This document shows, piece after piece, positions 1 to 4,700 of a stretch of DNA of 7,287 bases. Under the pieces are notes generated by a model, which did not search any database, was not told the origin of the DNA, and saw nothing but the letters and a program-made list of their open reading frames with translations. A program made the position numbers and the translations under genes. Origin of the DNA: Deltaproteobacteria bacterium RIFCSPLOWO2_02_56_12 (GTDB lineage Bacteria > Desulfobacterota > Binatia > UBA9968); the NCBI GenBank assembly GCA_001799045.1, contig MGRY01000017.1:7353-14639 (forward strand), read 5' to 3'. Positions within the stretch are counted from its first letter, which is position 1. Every line of letters begins with the position of its first letter.

Positions 1-52
1 GTAGCTTCTCCTTACCGATCCGTCATATAGCTCTCCTGTGCGAAGCAGGGGT

Positions 53-81
53 TTGGTGCGCCCTCTTCCCGCGATTATTAT
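53..81 (+). promoter_or_regulatory. possible sigma70-type promoter of the Sir2 gene
   Basis: TTGGTG at 53-58 and TATTAT at 76-81 are separated by 17 bases. The -10 element matches the consensus well (5 of 6) and the -35 poorly (3 of 6). Transcription would begin near 88, almost on top of the GAGG at 87-90, so the leader would be very short. This is a weak prediction. Nothing else in bases 1-101 is supported: short open stretches there do not resemble a known protein end. Confidence 0.25.
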
Positions 82-101
82 CCGGTGAGGATCATTGACC
101 T

Positions 102-854
102 ATGACGCTTGAAGCATTCGCGGCGAAAATCAGAGCGTGCCGGGATATCGTTTTCTTTACCGGCGCGGGGATCAGCACGGAATCGGGCGTTCCCGACTTC
201 AGGAGCCCGGGCGGGATCTGGACCAGGTATTCGCCGGTTTATTTCGATGATTTTGTCAGCAGCGCGGAGGCGCGCCTGCGCTACTGGAAAATGAAGAGTG
301 AGACCCACAAGCTTTATAAAAACGTCCACCCGAACATCGGCCACTACGCCATCAAGACGTTTGAAGAGAAGGGACAGTTGCTCGGTTTGATCACGCAAAA
401 CGTCGACGGACTCCACCGCATCGCGGGGGTTTCGAAGGAAAAAATCGTCGAACTCCACGGCACCGACCGACAGGTGACCTGTTTAGGCTGTGGAAAACTT
501 TTTCCCGGAGAAGAGATTTACCAAACGCTGGTCGGAGATTTTTCCCCGCCGGTTTGCGATCAGTGCGGCGGATTTCTGAAGCCCGCCACCATATCCTTCG
601 GCCAGTCGATGCCCGTCGAGGCGATGAGGCGCGCGCAGGAGCTGAGCGAAAGCGCGGAAGTCTTTATCGTCATCGGTTCCTCCTTGCAGGTCCAACCGGC
701 CGCCTCCTTTCCGGTCCTGGCCAAACAGGGCGGCGCTTTTCTGGCCATTATCAACCGCGACCCGACGCCTTTGGATTCTCTGGCGGATTTCAACCATAGA
801 GGCGCGATCGGGGATTTTTTCAAAGAGTTGAACCGGCTCATCACCGATGGATAG
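102..854 (+). CDS. Sir2-family NAD-dependent protein deacylase (sirtuin)
   Basis: The 250-residue product removes acyl groups from lysine side chains in the cytoplasm, using NAD+ and releasing nicotinamide and O-acyl-ADP-ribose. The Rossmann NAD-binding motif GAGISTESGVPDFRS is at about 21-35 and TQNVDGLH is at 98-105. H119 in ELHGT is the catalytic histidine. A structural zinc site is formed by C127, C130, C152 and C155. FGQSMP (166-171), GSSLQVQPA and INRDPTPLD complete the fold. Length is typical of bacterial sirtuins. The Y-x-x-R pair that marks CobB/SIRT5-like desuccinylases is not evident, so acyl preference cannot be predicted. GTGAGG sits 11 bases before the ATG, a slightly long spacing. 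It probably shares a transcript with the downstream MFS gene. A diverged homologue of its last residues lies at 2966-3040. Confidence 0.95.
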   Translation: MTLEAFAAKIRACRDIVFFTGAGISTESGVPDFRSPGGIWTRYSPVYFDDFVSSAEARLRYWKMKSETHKLYKNVHPNIGHYAIKTFEEKGQLLGLITQNVDGLHRIAGVSKEKIVELHGTDRQVTCLGCGKLFPGEEIYQTLVGDFSPPVCDQCGGFLKPATISFGQSMPVEAMRRAQELSESAEVFIVIGSSLQVQPAASFPVLAKQGGAFLAIINRDPTPLDSLADFNHRGAIGDFFKELNRLITDG

Positions 855-867
855 GAGGCTCTGCGGG

Positions 868-923
868 ATCTCAAATCTCAAATGGCAAATCTGAGATCTG
901 TAATCTGCGATTTGAGATTCCGA
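868..923 (+). repeat. eight tandem heptanucleotide units between the Sir2 and MFS genes
   Basis: Read in steps of seven from 868, the sequence gives ATCTCAA, ATCTCAA, ATGGCAA, ATCTGAG, ATCTGTA, ATCTGCG, ATTTGAG, ATTCCGA. The first two units are exact and the rest diverge. The unit and its complement both occur, so the ends pair: ATCTCAAATC (868-877) is the exact inverse of GATTTGAGAT (909-918), and CGG/CCG pairing extends the stem to 864-922 across one G-T pair. This is either a simple-sequence array or a small dispersed repeat that can fold in the mRNA. The in-frame ATG at 882 lies inside a degenerate unit, an argument against it as the MFS start. Confidence 0.75.
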
Positions 924-929
924 GCAGCA

Positions 930-958
930 AAGCGAGGACCTATCATGCGTCCTCGCTT
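930..958 (+). promoter_or_regulatory. hairpin enclosing the MFS Shine-Dalgarno and start codon
   Basis: AAGCGAGGAC at 930-939 is the exact inverse complement of GTCCTCGCTT at 949-958, giving a perfect 10-bp stem. The 9-base loop at 940-948 contains the ATG at 945. The 5' arm contains GCGAGG (932-937), the only plausible Shine-Dalgarno, seven bases before the ATG. In the folded mRNA the ribosome site would be paired and the start codon held in the loop. This geometry fits translational control, for example opening by ribosomes arriving from the Sir2 gene, by temperature, or by a ligand. The pairing is seen directly; the regulatory role is inferred. Confidence 0.6.
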
Positions 959-2219
959 CTACTACGGTTACGTCATCCTCTTCCTCTGCTTCTTCAACAT
1001 GGTGTTCGTGCGCGGGGCCTTCGGCTCCTTCAGCGTCTTCTACGTTGCCTTGCTGGAAGAGTTTCACTGGTCCCACGGCGTCGGCGCCACTATAGTCTCT
1101 CTGAACTCTCTGGTTTATGCGTTGGTATCGCCTGCGGTCGGATACGCCTTTGACCGGCTTGGACCGCGCATCCTGATGCCGTTGGCCGCTCTCTTGATGG
1201 GACTCGGCTTCATCTTTTCCGGTCTCAGCAACTCTCTGTGGGAGTTGTATATTTACTACGGCATCGTCGCCGCCATAGGACAAGGGGGCCTCGGCTTTGT
1301 CACCCAAAGCGCGCATATCTCCCACTGGTTCGTCCGGCGTCGCGGCACGGCCATCGGCCTGGCGACCGCGGGGCAGGGGTTTGGGATGATTACGATCGTT
1401 CCCCTCTCCCAACTTTTGATCTCACGGCTAGGCTGGCGCACCGCTTTCATGCTCTTGGGAGCTCTCATCCTCCTCACGGTCATTCCAGCCAATGCCATTT
1501 TCCAGAGGCGCAATCCTGGAGAGTTGGCGCAGCTCCCTGATGGAGAAAGCATGGACTCCGGTGAAAAGCCCAAGGCTTCAAAAGACGCTATTAAAAGATA
1601 CCAGTGGACCTTGACGACAGCGCTCCGTTCCTTCCCTTTTTGGAGCGTCGCCGCGGGGCACCTGGCGCTGGGCTCCGGCCTCTTTCTCATCTACACCCAC
1701 ATTGTCGCCCACCTGGTGCACCAGGGGTTTGATCGGTTACTTGCCGCTTTTATCTTGGGGGTAATGGGATTTATGAGAGTAGCGGGCACCTTTCTCTGGG
1801 GATACGCATCGGATCGGCTGGGAAGGGAGAAGGCTTACGGTGTCTCTGTTTTGATAACCGTAATCGGCCTTATCTGCCTGCTCGGGATCGGCTCAGCTTC
1901 TCCCCTCTGGTTTATCTACACGGCGGCGATAGTGTATGGAATCGGTCACAGCGCGGGAAATCCTACTTACGGAGCGGTGATCGGAGATATCTTTAGCGGC
2001 AAAAACATTGGAACCATCTTCGGCTTCCTTGAGATCACCTTTGGACTGGGCATGGCCCTTGGCTCCTGGTCAGGCGGGACGATCTTTGACGTCACGGGCT
2101 CCTACCGCTGGGCGTTTATCCTTGCTTTAGCCTGTTTCGCTCTCTCCTTCCTGGCCATCCAGGCCAGCACGGCCTGGCACCGGAAACAGACGACAAAAAC
2201 CCAGGAAAGAGGGTGTTAG
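945..2219 (+). CDS. MFS transporter, 12-TM, monocarboxylate/oxalate-formate antiporter-like
   Basis: The 424-residue inner-membrane protein is a secondary transporter of the major facilitator superfamily. It opens with RPRFYYGYVILFL, the N-terminus common in MCT/OFA-like subfamilies. The loop motif DRLGPR lies between TM2 and TM3, and the equivalent DRLGREK lies in the second half, as expected for two six-helix repeats. A charged central loop (ESMDSGEKPKASKDAIKRYQ) separates the halves. The substrate cannot be read from sequence; a small organic acid is a family-based guess. The start at 945 is preferred over the in-frame ATG at 882, because 945 has GCGAGG seven bases upstream, begins at the conserved family N-terminus, and avoids translating the heptad repeat. 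It is 90 bases after the Sir2 gene on the same strand, so co-transcription is likely. Its stop is one base from the stop of the convergent vapC. Confidence 0.9.
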   Translation: MRPRFYYGYVILFLCFFNMVFVRGAFGSFSVFYVALLEEFHWSHGVGATIVSLNSLVYALVSPAVGYAFDRLGPRILMPLAALLMGLGFIFSGLSNSLWELYIYYGIVAAIGQGGLGFVTQSAHISHWFVRRRGTAIGLATAGQGFGMITIVPLSQLLISRLGWRTAFMLLGALILLTVIPANAIFQRRNPGELAQLPDGESMDSGEKPKASKDAIKRYQWTLTTALRSFPFWSVAAGHLALGSGLFLIYTHIVAHLVHQGFDRLLAAFILGVMGFMRVAGTFLWGYASDRLGREKAYGVSVLITVIGLICLLGIGSASPLWFIYTAAIVYGIGHSAGNPTYGAVIGDIFSGKNIGTIFGFLEITFGLGMALGSWSGGTIFDVTGSYRWAFILALACFALSFLAIQASTAWHRKQTTKTQERGC

Positions 2220-2220
2220 C

Positions 2221-2652
2221 TTATCCGACCCGGACTAAATTCAACCCCTCCCGCTTCGCGGCAGTTAGAAGATTGGAATCCCACGCAGCAAAAAGGATTG
2301 GCTCCCGAACTCGTTCCCGTAATAGCTTAGCTGATGCTAGGTGGATAGCATCGTAGGCGCGAAGAGCATGAGCCTCTGCAAGCTCTGCGGCTCTTCGAAT
2401 GAGGCCGCTTGTTACCTCAAGAGCTACGTAGTGTTCCCAGTCGGCCTCAAGTTCCCGGATCGTGTGATCGTGCTCGCTCCGGGACAACCGTCTCTCGCGG
2501 CGCCTGCGAGCGAAGGTTGCACGGGCCTCGACATAGGCGATCGCGGATGTTGCGACGGTTTCGGCACCAGCAACCGCTTCACGAATCGTAAATGATCCAT
2601 CTTCTTCAACATAAAGCTTAACGAGCGCGCTCGTGTCCAGGTAGAGTTTCAA
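2221..2652 (-). CDS. vapC: VapC-type PIN-domain toxin of a Phd/VapC module
   Basis: The 143-residue protein is a PIN-fold, magnesium-dependent ribonuclease, toxin of a type II toxin-antitoxin pair. The acidic residues expected of the active site are present: D6 in LDTSALVKLY, E42 in AYVEARA, D101 in AYDAIHLASA and D125 in AAWDSNL. The start is TTG, supported by GAGGG six bases upstream inside the last codons of the antitoxin gene and by its position directly before the KLYLDTSA strand. The TTG overlaps the antitoxin stop (TTGA), so translation is probably coupled. RNA targets of such toxins are often tRNA or rRNA, but the target here is unknown. Its stop is one base from that of the opposing MFS gene, leaving no room for a separate terminator. 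Confidence 0.88.
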   Translation of the reverse strand: MKLYLDTSALVKLYVEEDGSFTIREAVAGAETVATSAIAYVEARATFARRRRERRLSRSEHDHTIRELEADWEHYVALEVTSGLIRRAAELAEAHALRAYDAIHLASAKLLRERVREPILFAAWDSNLLTAAKREGLNLVRVG

Positions 2653-2915
2653 CGTCTGCCCTCAATGACCGCGTCGGCCACGGACGGACCTTTAACCTTG
2701 GGAGGTCGCTTGGCGCCCCGAGGCTTGCCCCCTCCCCATCGGGCCGCGCGCTCTCGCACCAGCCCCTCAATTCCTTCGTCGACCGGCCTCCCGGCAGTCG
2801 AGATCACCGCCACGGCTTTTCCTCTCTCGGTAACCACCACCCGCTCGCCGGCCTTCACCTTGCGGAGGTACTCGCTCAGCTTGTTTTTTAGCTCCCTAAC
2901 GGCTACGGTTCTCAT
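2649..2915 (-). CDS. Phd/YefM-family antitoxin
   Basis: The 88-residue antitoxin is the first gene of the operon. The N-terminal part, MRTVAVRELKNKLSEYLRKV followed by GERVVVTERGKAVAVI, is the typical Phd/YefM fold that dimerises and binds its own operator. The C-terminal half, rich in basic and glycine/proline residues (GGGKPRGAKRPPKVKGPS), is probably unfolded until it wraps the toxin; ADAVIEGRR at the end is the likely toxin-binding helix. AGGAGA five bases before the ATG is a strong ribosome site. It overlaps the PIN toxin gene by four bases. The direct repeats upstream suggest autoregulation. Confidence 0.88.
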   Translation of the reverse strand: MRTVAVRELKNKLSEYLRKVKAGERVVVTERGKAVAVISTAGRPVDEGIEGLVRERAARWGGGKPRGAKRPPKVKGPSVADAVIEGRR

Positions 2916-2927
2916 GGTCTTCTCCTA

Positions 2928-2965
2928 TGTAGCCATATTATTTCGCCTTGTAGCCACATTGTCAA
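2928..2965 (-). promoter_or_regulatory. phd-vapC promoter with two operator repeats 21 bp apart
   Basis: On the minus strand TTGACA (2965-2960) and AATAAT (2942-2937) are 17 bases apart, a near-consensus sigma70 promoter. Two copies of an 11-mer, plus-strand TGTAGCCACAT (2949-2959) and TGTAGCCATAT (2928-2938), differ at one base and start exactly 21 bp apart, two helical turns. One lies between the -35 and -10 boxes and the other runs from the -10 box toward the start site. Each has a short TGT/ACA dyad. This is the expected arrangement for an operator bound by Phd or the Phd-VapC complex. Confidence 0.65.
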
Positions 2966-3040
2966 GGCAGCATCGCCGATTTCAGAAGAGCAATCGGAGA
3001 TTTCTTTCGGGAGCTTAATCCATTGCTATCCGACGGCTGA
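2966..3040 (+). pseudogene. C-terminal remnant of a second Sir2-family deacylase
   Basis: In frame from 2966 to a TGA at 3038-3040, the stretch encodes GSIADFRRAIGDFF followed by RELNPLLSDG and stop. This aligns with the last residues of the sirtuin at 102-854 (SLADFNHRGAIGDFF then KELNRLITDG and stop). About 17 of 23 aligned positions are identical, with a two-residue gap, and both end at the same point. Nucleotide identity is lower, with many changed third positions, so this is a diverged homologue rather than a recent copy. No start codon or other part of the gene remains: the coding match begins directly beside the phd promoter. It is probably non-functional. Confidence 0.65.
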
Positions 3041-3116
3041 AAGCGCCGTCACCAACCCGGTAATTGCTGCACGGCCATCGCGGATAGGCCGCCACCAATA
3101 GCGCCGTCTAAACGGC
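3032..3116. other. two short GC-rich hairpins with a shared 9-mer
   Basis: GACGGC (3032-3037) pairs with GCCGTC (3045-3050) around a 7-base loop, overlapping the end of the Sir2 remnant. GCCGT (3103-3107) pairs with ACGGC (3112-3116) around 4 bases. AGCGCCGTC occurs in both places (3042-3050 and 3100-3108). Neither hairpin is followed by a T-run, so neither is a clear intrinsic terminator. No gene is visible in 3041-3151. Confidence 0.35.
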
Positions 3117-3147
3117 TCACTTATTAGTTATTTCTCCCGTGTGGAGC

Positions 3148-3188
3148 TTGACTTATATGCATGGACGATACATGCTGATGCATATGAG
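3148..3188 (+). promoter_or_regulatory. vapBC promoter/operator with paired ATGCAT sites
   Basis: ATATGCAT (3155-3162) and ATGCATAT (3178-3185) form a perfect 8-bp inverted repeat around 15 bases; with one mismatch the arms extend to 3152-3162 and 3178-3188. The palindromes ATGCAT at their cores are exactly 21 bp apart. A TTGACT -35-like box is at 3148-3153, but the -10 seventeen bases on (CATGCT) is poor. The right arm covers the likely ATG at 3184, so a bound VapB or VapBC complex would block the start region. The symmetry is clear; the promoter boxes are uncertain. Confidence 0.55.
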
Positions 3189-3384
3189 AACAACGCTCAA
3201 TATCAACGATTCCCTTTTACGGCACGCCGCCAAACTCACGGGAGTTAAGGAGAAGACCTCGCTTGTGCGCCTGGGATTGGAAGCTCTCATCGCCAGAGCG
3301 AGTGCTCGCCGCTTAGCGGAGCTTGGAGGGACTGAGAAGGGGCTCCGACCTATCCGAAGGCGGCGTCTCAGCCACCCGGCATGA
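3184..3384 (+). CDS. vapB: VapB-family ribbon-helix-helix antitoxin
   Basis: The 66-residue product begins MRTTLNINDSLLRHAAKLTG, the signature of the short VapB antitoxin family (formerly DUF2191). The beta strand TTLNI inserts in DNA, and the helices run through about residue 43. LVRLGLEALIARASARRLAELGG follows the dimer core, and the arginine-rich tail (RPIRRRRLSH) is the likely toxin-binding segment. The frame is open back to a GTG at 3139, but the family N-terminus points to ATG 3184; ATG 3178 is also possible. No good Shine-Dalgarno precedes any of these, so translation may be leaderless or weak. ATGA overlaps its stop with the start of vapC. Confidence 0.85.
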   Translation: MRTTLNINDSLLRHAAKLTGVKEKTSLVRLGLEALIARASARRLAELGGTEKGLRPIRRRRLSHPA

Positions 3385-3737
3385 TTTTGGTCGACACGTC
3401 GGTTTGGGTTCAGCATCTCCGCAGTGGGAGTGAGCGGCTGAGGTCATTGCTCGATGAAGAACAGGTGTTTTGCCACCCCTTTGTTATAGGTGAGTTGGCT
3501 TGCGGCACGTTGCGAAACCGACAGGAGGTACTGAGCCTGTTAAAGGCTTTGCCTCAAGCTCGGGGCGCGGAACATGAGGAGGTGCTTCATCTCTTGGAGG
3601 GACGACATTTATATGGTCGAGGCTTGGGGTGGGTAGATGTGCATCTCCTGGCTTCAGCGCTTCTCACGGCATGTAGTCTTTGGACTTTGGACAAACCGCT
3701 TCGGAGAGCGGCAACCGCATTAAACATCGCTGTATGA
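3381..3737 (+). CDS. vapC: VapC-type PIN-domain ribonuclease toxin
   Basis: The 118-residue toxin carries the four expected PIN acids: D5 in VDTSVWVQHLR, E38 in VIGELACG, D86 in GWVDVHLLAS and D104 in WTLDKPL. The DTSVW start, the short length and the DVHLLASAL helix match the VapC partners of small VapB antitoxins. Its ATG overlaps the vapB stop (ATGA) and has no Shine-Dalgarno of its own, so it probably depends on translation of vapB. This keeps toxin below antitoxin. It is expected to cleave an RNA target, which is not predictable here. Confidence 0.92.
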   Translation: MILVDTSVWVQHLRSGSERLRSLLDEEQVFCHPFVIGELACGTLRNRQEVLSLLKALPQARGAEHEEVLHLLEGRHLYGRGLGWVDVHLLASALLTACSLWTLDKPLRRAATALNIAV

Positions 3738-3757
3738 AAGCCAGCCAGAGATAACCG

Positions 3758-3791
3758 GCGGCTTAAGCTGACGAAGCCGCAGCTTAGCCGC
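3758..3791. other. inverted-repeat cluster downstream of vapBC
   Basis: GCGGCTT (3758-3764) pairs exactly with AAGCCGC (3774-3780) around 9 bases. GCGGCTTAAGCT (3758-3769) can instead pair, with one bulged base, with AGCTTAGCCGC (3781-3791). Two competing folds therefore exist 20 bases after the vapC stop. It could end vapBC transcription, but no T-run follows directly (the nearest is at 3815-3819), so a terminator call is not justified. Confidence 0.35.
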
Positions 3792-3959
3792 ATCGCGTCA
3801 AGGTCTCAACAAAATTTTTCACGTTCCCGGTCTAGCTGCGTGGCCGACTGCTTCGACGCCTTCGGTCAACGGATAGACCTTTTCGATCAAAGGCGTAACT
3901 GAAACACTCTTCTCAGCCAGCGCCTGAAGGTCAAGCGTTTCAAGCCCGATAACGCACGG
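3784..3959 (-). pseudogene. frameshifted C-terminal remnant of a zinc-dependent (MDR) alcohol dehydrogenase
   Basis: Reading down the minus strand from 3959 gives CVIGLETLDLQALAEKSVSV, then TPLIEKVYPLTEGVEAVG, HAARPGT and a TGA at 3821-3819. Resuming in another frame at 3822 gives VKNFVETLTRCG and TAA at 3786-3784. The order TPLI-x-x-VYPL-x-EG-x-EA then AA-x-PGT-VK is the usual end of medium-chain, GroES-like zinc dehydrogenases, and one missing base explains the frame change between GT and VK. Upstream of 3959 the frame closes at once (TAG, 3962-3960), and the TGA of the PIN gene is at 3969-3967. The catalytic and NAD-binding domains are absent, so no enzyme is made. Family assignment rests on pattern recognition alone. 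Confidence 0.55.
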
Positions 3960-3966
3960 CTATCCC

Positions 3967-4398
3967 TCAAAACCTCTTAAACCTGAACCGCACAAACCGC
4001 CGGATAACTTCAAAGTCCCGAGAGTTTAGCGTAACGAGGATAGCACCGATGCTGCGGCAGGAAAGGGCGATAAGAATATCGTTGATAAGGGCTATCTTCT
4101 TGCTTCTAAAATCGGGGCGTTTCAGGCCAATTTTAACGGCTATGAAGCCGGCTTCCTTCCATTCTTCGTAGGCAGGATTGACAATCCTCCTGACACGCTC
4201 AAAAGGCCCCAGAAACTTCTGCACCCTGCGCACTGCAAGGTCATCCGTGCATCCGACGATAAGTTCCTGGGCGACAACGCTGGAGAAAAAAGTGGAGGGA
4301 AGGTGCCTGGCATATTGGCCTGCATGTTGTAAAGCAAAACTCCGATCCAGCATGCAGTGGATATAGATGTTGGTATCGAAGATATACTTAGCGGGCAT
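3967..4398 (-). CDS. PIN-domain toxin of a third TA module
   Basis: The 143-residue PIN ribonuclease has D8 in IFDTNIYIHC, E45 in VVAQELIVG, D107 in INDILIALSC and D128 in TLNSRDF, consistent with the metal site; the fourth position has the N-x-x-D-F form seen in many VapC/FitB-like proteins. The frame is open to an ATG at 4476, but those 26 extra residues are basic, low in complexity (SRKRRVRRGWRTRGWVG) and lie over the antitoxin gene in another frame. MPAKYIFDTN at 4398 is the natural start. It overlaps the antitoxin by 11 bases, indicating coupled translation. Its stop lies a few bases from the dehydrogenase remnant. Confidence 0.82.
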   Translation of the reverse strand: MPAKYIFDTNIYIHCMLDRSFALQHAGQYARHLPSTFFSSVVAQELIVGCTDDLAVRRVQKFLGPFERVRRIVNPAYEEWKEAGFIAVKIGLKRPDFRSKKIALINDILIALSCRSIGAILVTLNSRDFEVIRRFVRFRFKRF

Positions 4399-4582
4399 AA
4401 AGGTCTTCGACCCCACCCACCCCCGCGTTCTCCACCCACGCCTTACTCGCCTCTTCCTGGAAAAGGACGAGGTCAATGGCCTTTTGTACGGCCTCTGTCT
4501 CTGTCTTTGCTTTTAAAAGACGCCTTACCTTTTTGATCTTGGTCTCGTCCAACCAGTAGTTTTTGCGTTTCAGGGCTTTCAT
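4388..4582 (-). CDS. short ribbon-helix-helix-like antitoxin partner of the PIN toxin
   Basis: About 64 residues, starting MKALKRKNYWLDETKIKKVR. A basic strand-like start, the helix KIKKVRRLLKA, then TETEAVQKAIDLVLFQEE matches the ribbon-helix-helix pattern of VapB/ParD-type antitoxins; the acidic C-terminus ending VEDLYAR would bind the toxin. Two adjacent ATGs occur (4585 and 4582). AGAGG lies two bases before the first and five before the second, so the second is favoured. It is first in the operon and overlaps the PIN toxin gene, whose start it probably controls. Precise family is uncertain. Confidence 0.75.
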   Translation of the reverse strand: MKALKRKNYWLDETKIKKVRRLLKAKTETEAVQKAIDLVLFQEEASKAWVENAGVGGVEDLYAR

Positions 4583-4597
4583 CATAACCTCTTAATG

Positions 4598-4633
4598 TAC
4601 GTATAGACTGCCCTACTTTATACGTATTGTCAA
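4598..4633 (-). promoter_or_regulatory. operator-like inverted repeat upstream of the third TA module
   Basis: TACGTATA (4598-4605) and TATACGTA (4619-4626) form a perfect 8-bp inverted repeat with a 13-base spacer; the TACGTA cores are 23 bp apart. A consensus TTGACA -35 box lies directly behind it on the minus strand (4633-4628), but no good -10 box sits 16-18 bases on (CAGTCT at 17). Placement directly before the antitoxin gene fits autoregulation. No gene is seen in 4634-4700. Confidence 0.5.
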
Positions 4634-4700
4634 ACGAACGGCAGACACTAAGCCCGCAGCAAAACTTTGAGCGCTCCTGCCCGGCTGGCATGGGCTACCG

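Noticed and set aside
882..944. ATG at 882 as the MFS start, adding 21 residues
   Set aside because: It lies inside the heptad repeat, has no good ribosome site at normal spacing, and precedes the conserved RPRFYYGYV N-terminus. ATG 945 has GCGAGG seven bases upstream.
483..1412. 309-codon open frame on the minus strand
   Set aside because: It lies opposite both the Sir2 and MFS genes, with low-complexity charged sequence and no family resemblance. It is a shadow of real coding sequence.
3032..3050. Intrinsic terminator
   Set aside because: A hairpin is present, but no T-run follows on either strand.
3758..3791. Intrinsic terminator of vapBC
   Set aside because: Pairing is good, but the nearest T-run is more than 20 bases away.
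4399..4476. 26-residue N-terminal extension of the third PIN toxin
   Set aside because: It overlaps the antitoxin in another frame, is arginine-rich and lacks PIN features. The fold begins at MPAKYIFDTN.
2221..4633. Transposon or integron carrying the TA cluster
   Set aside because: No transposase, integrase, terminal inverted repeat, target duplication or attC-like site was seen.
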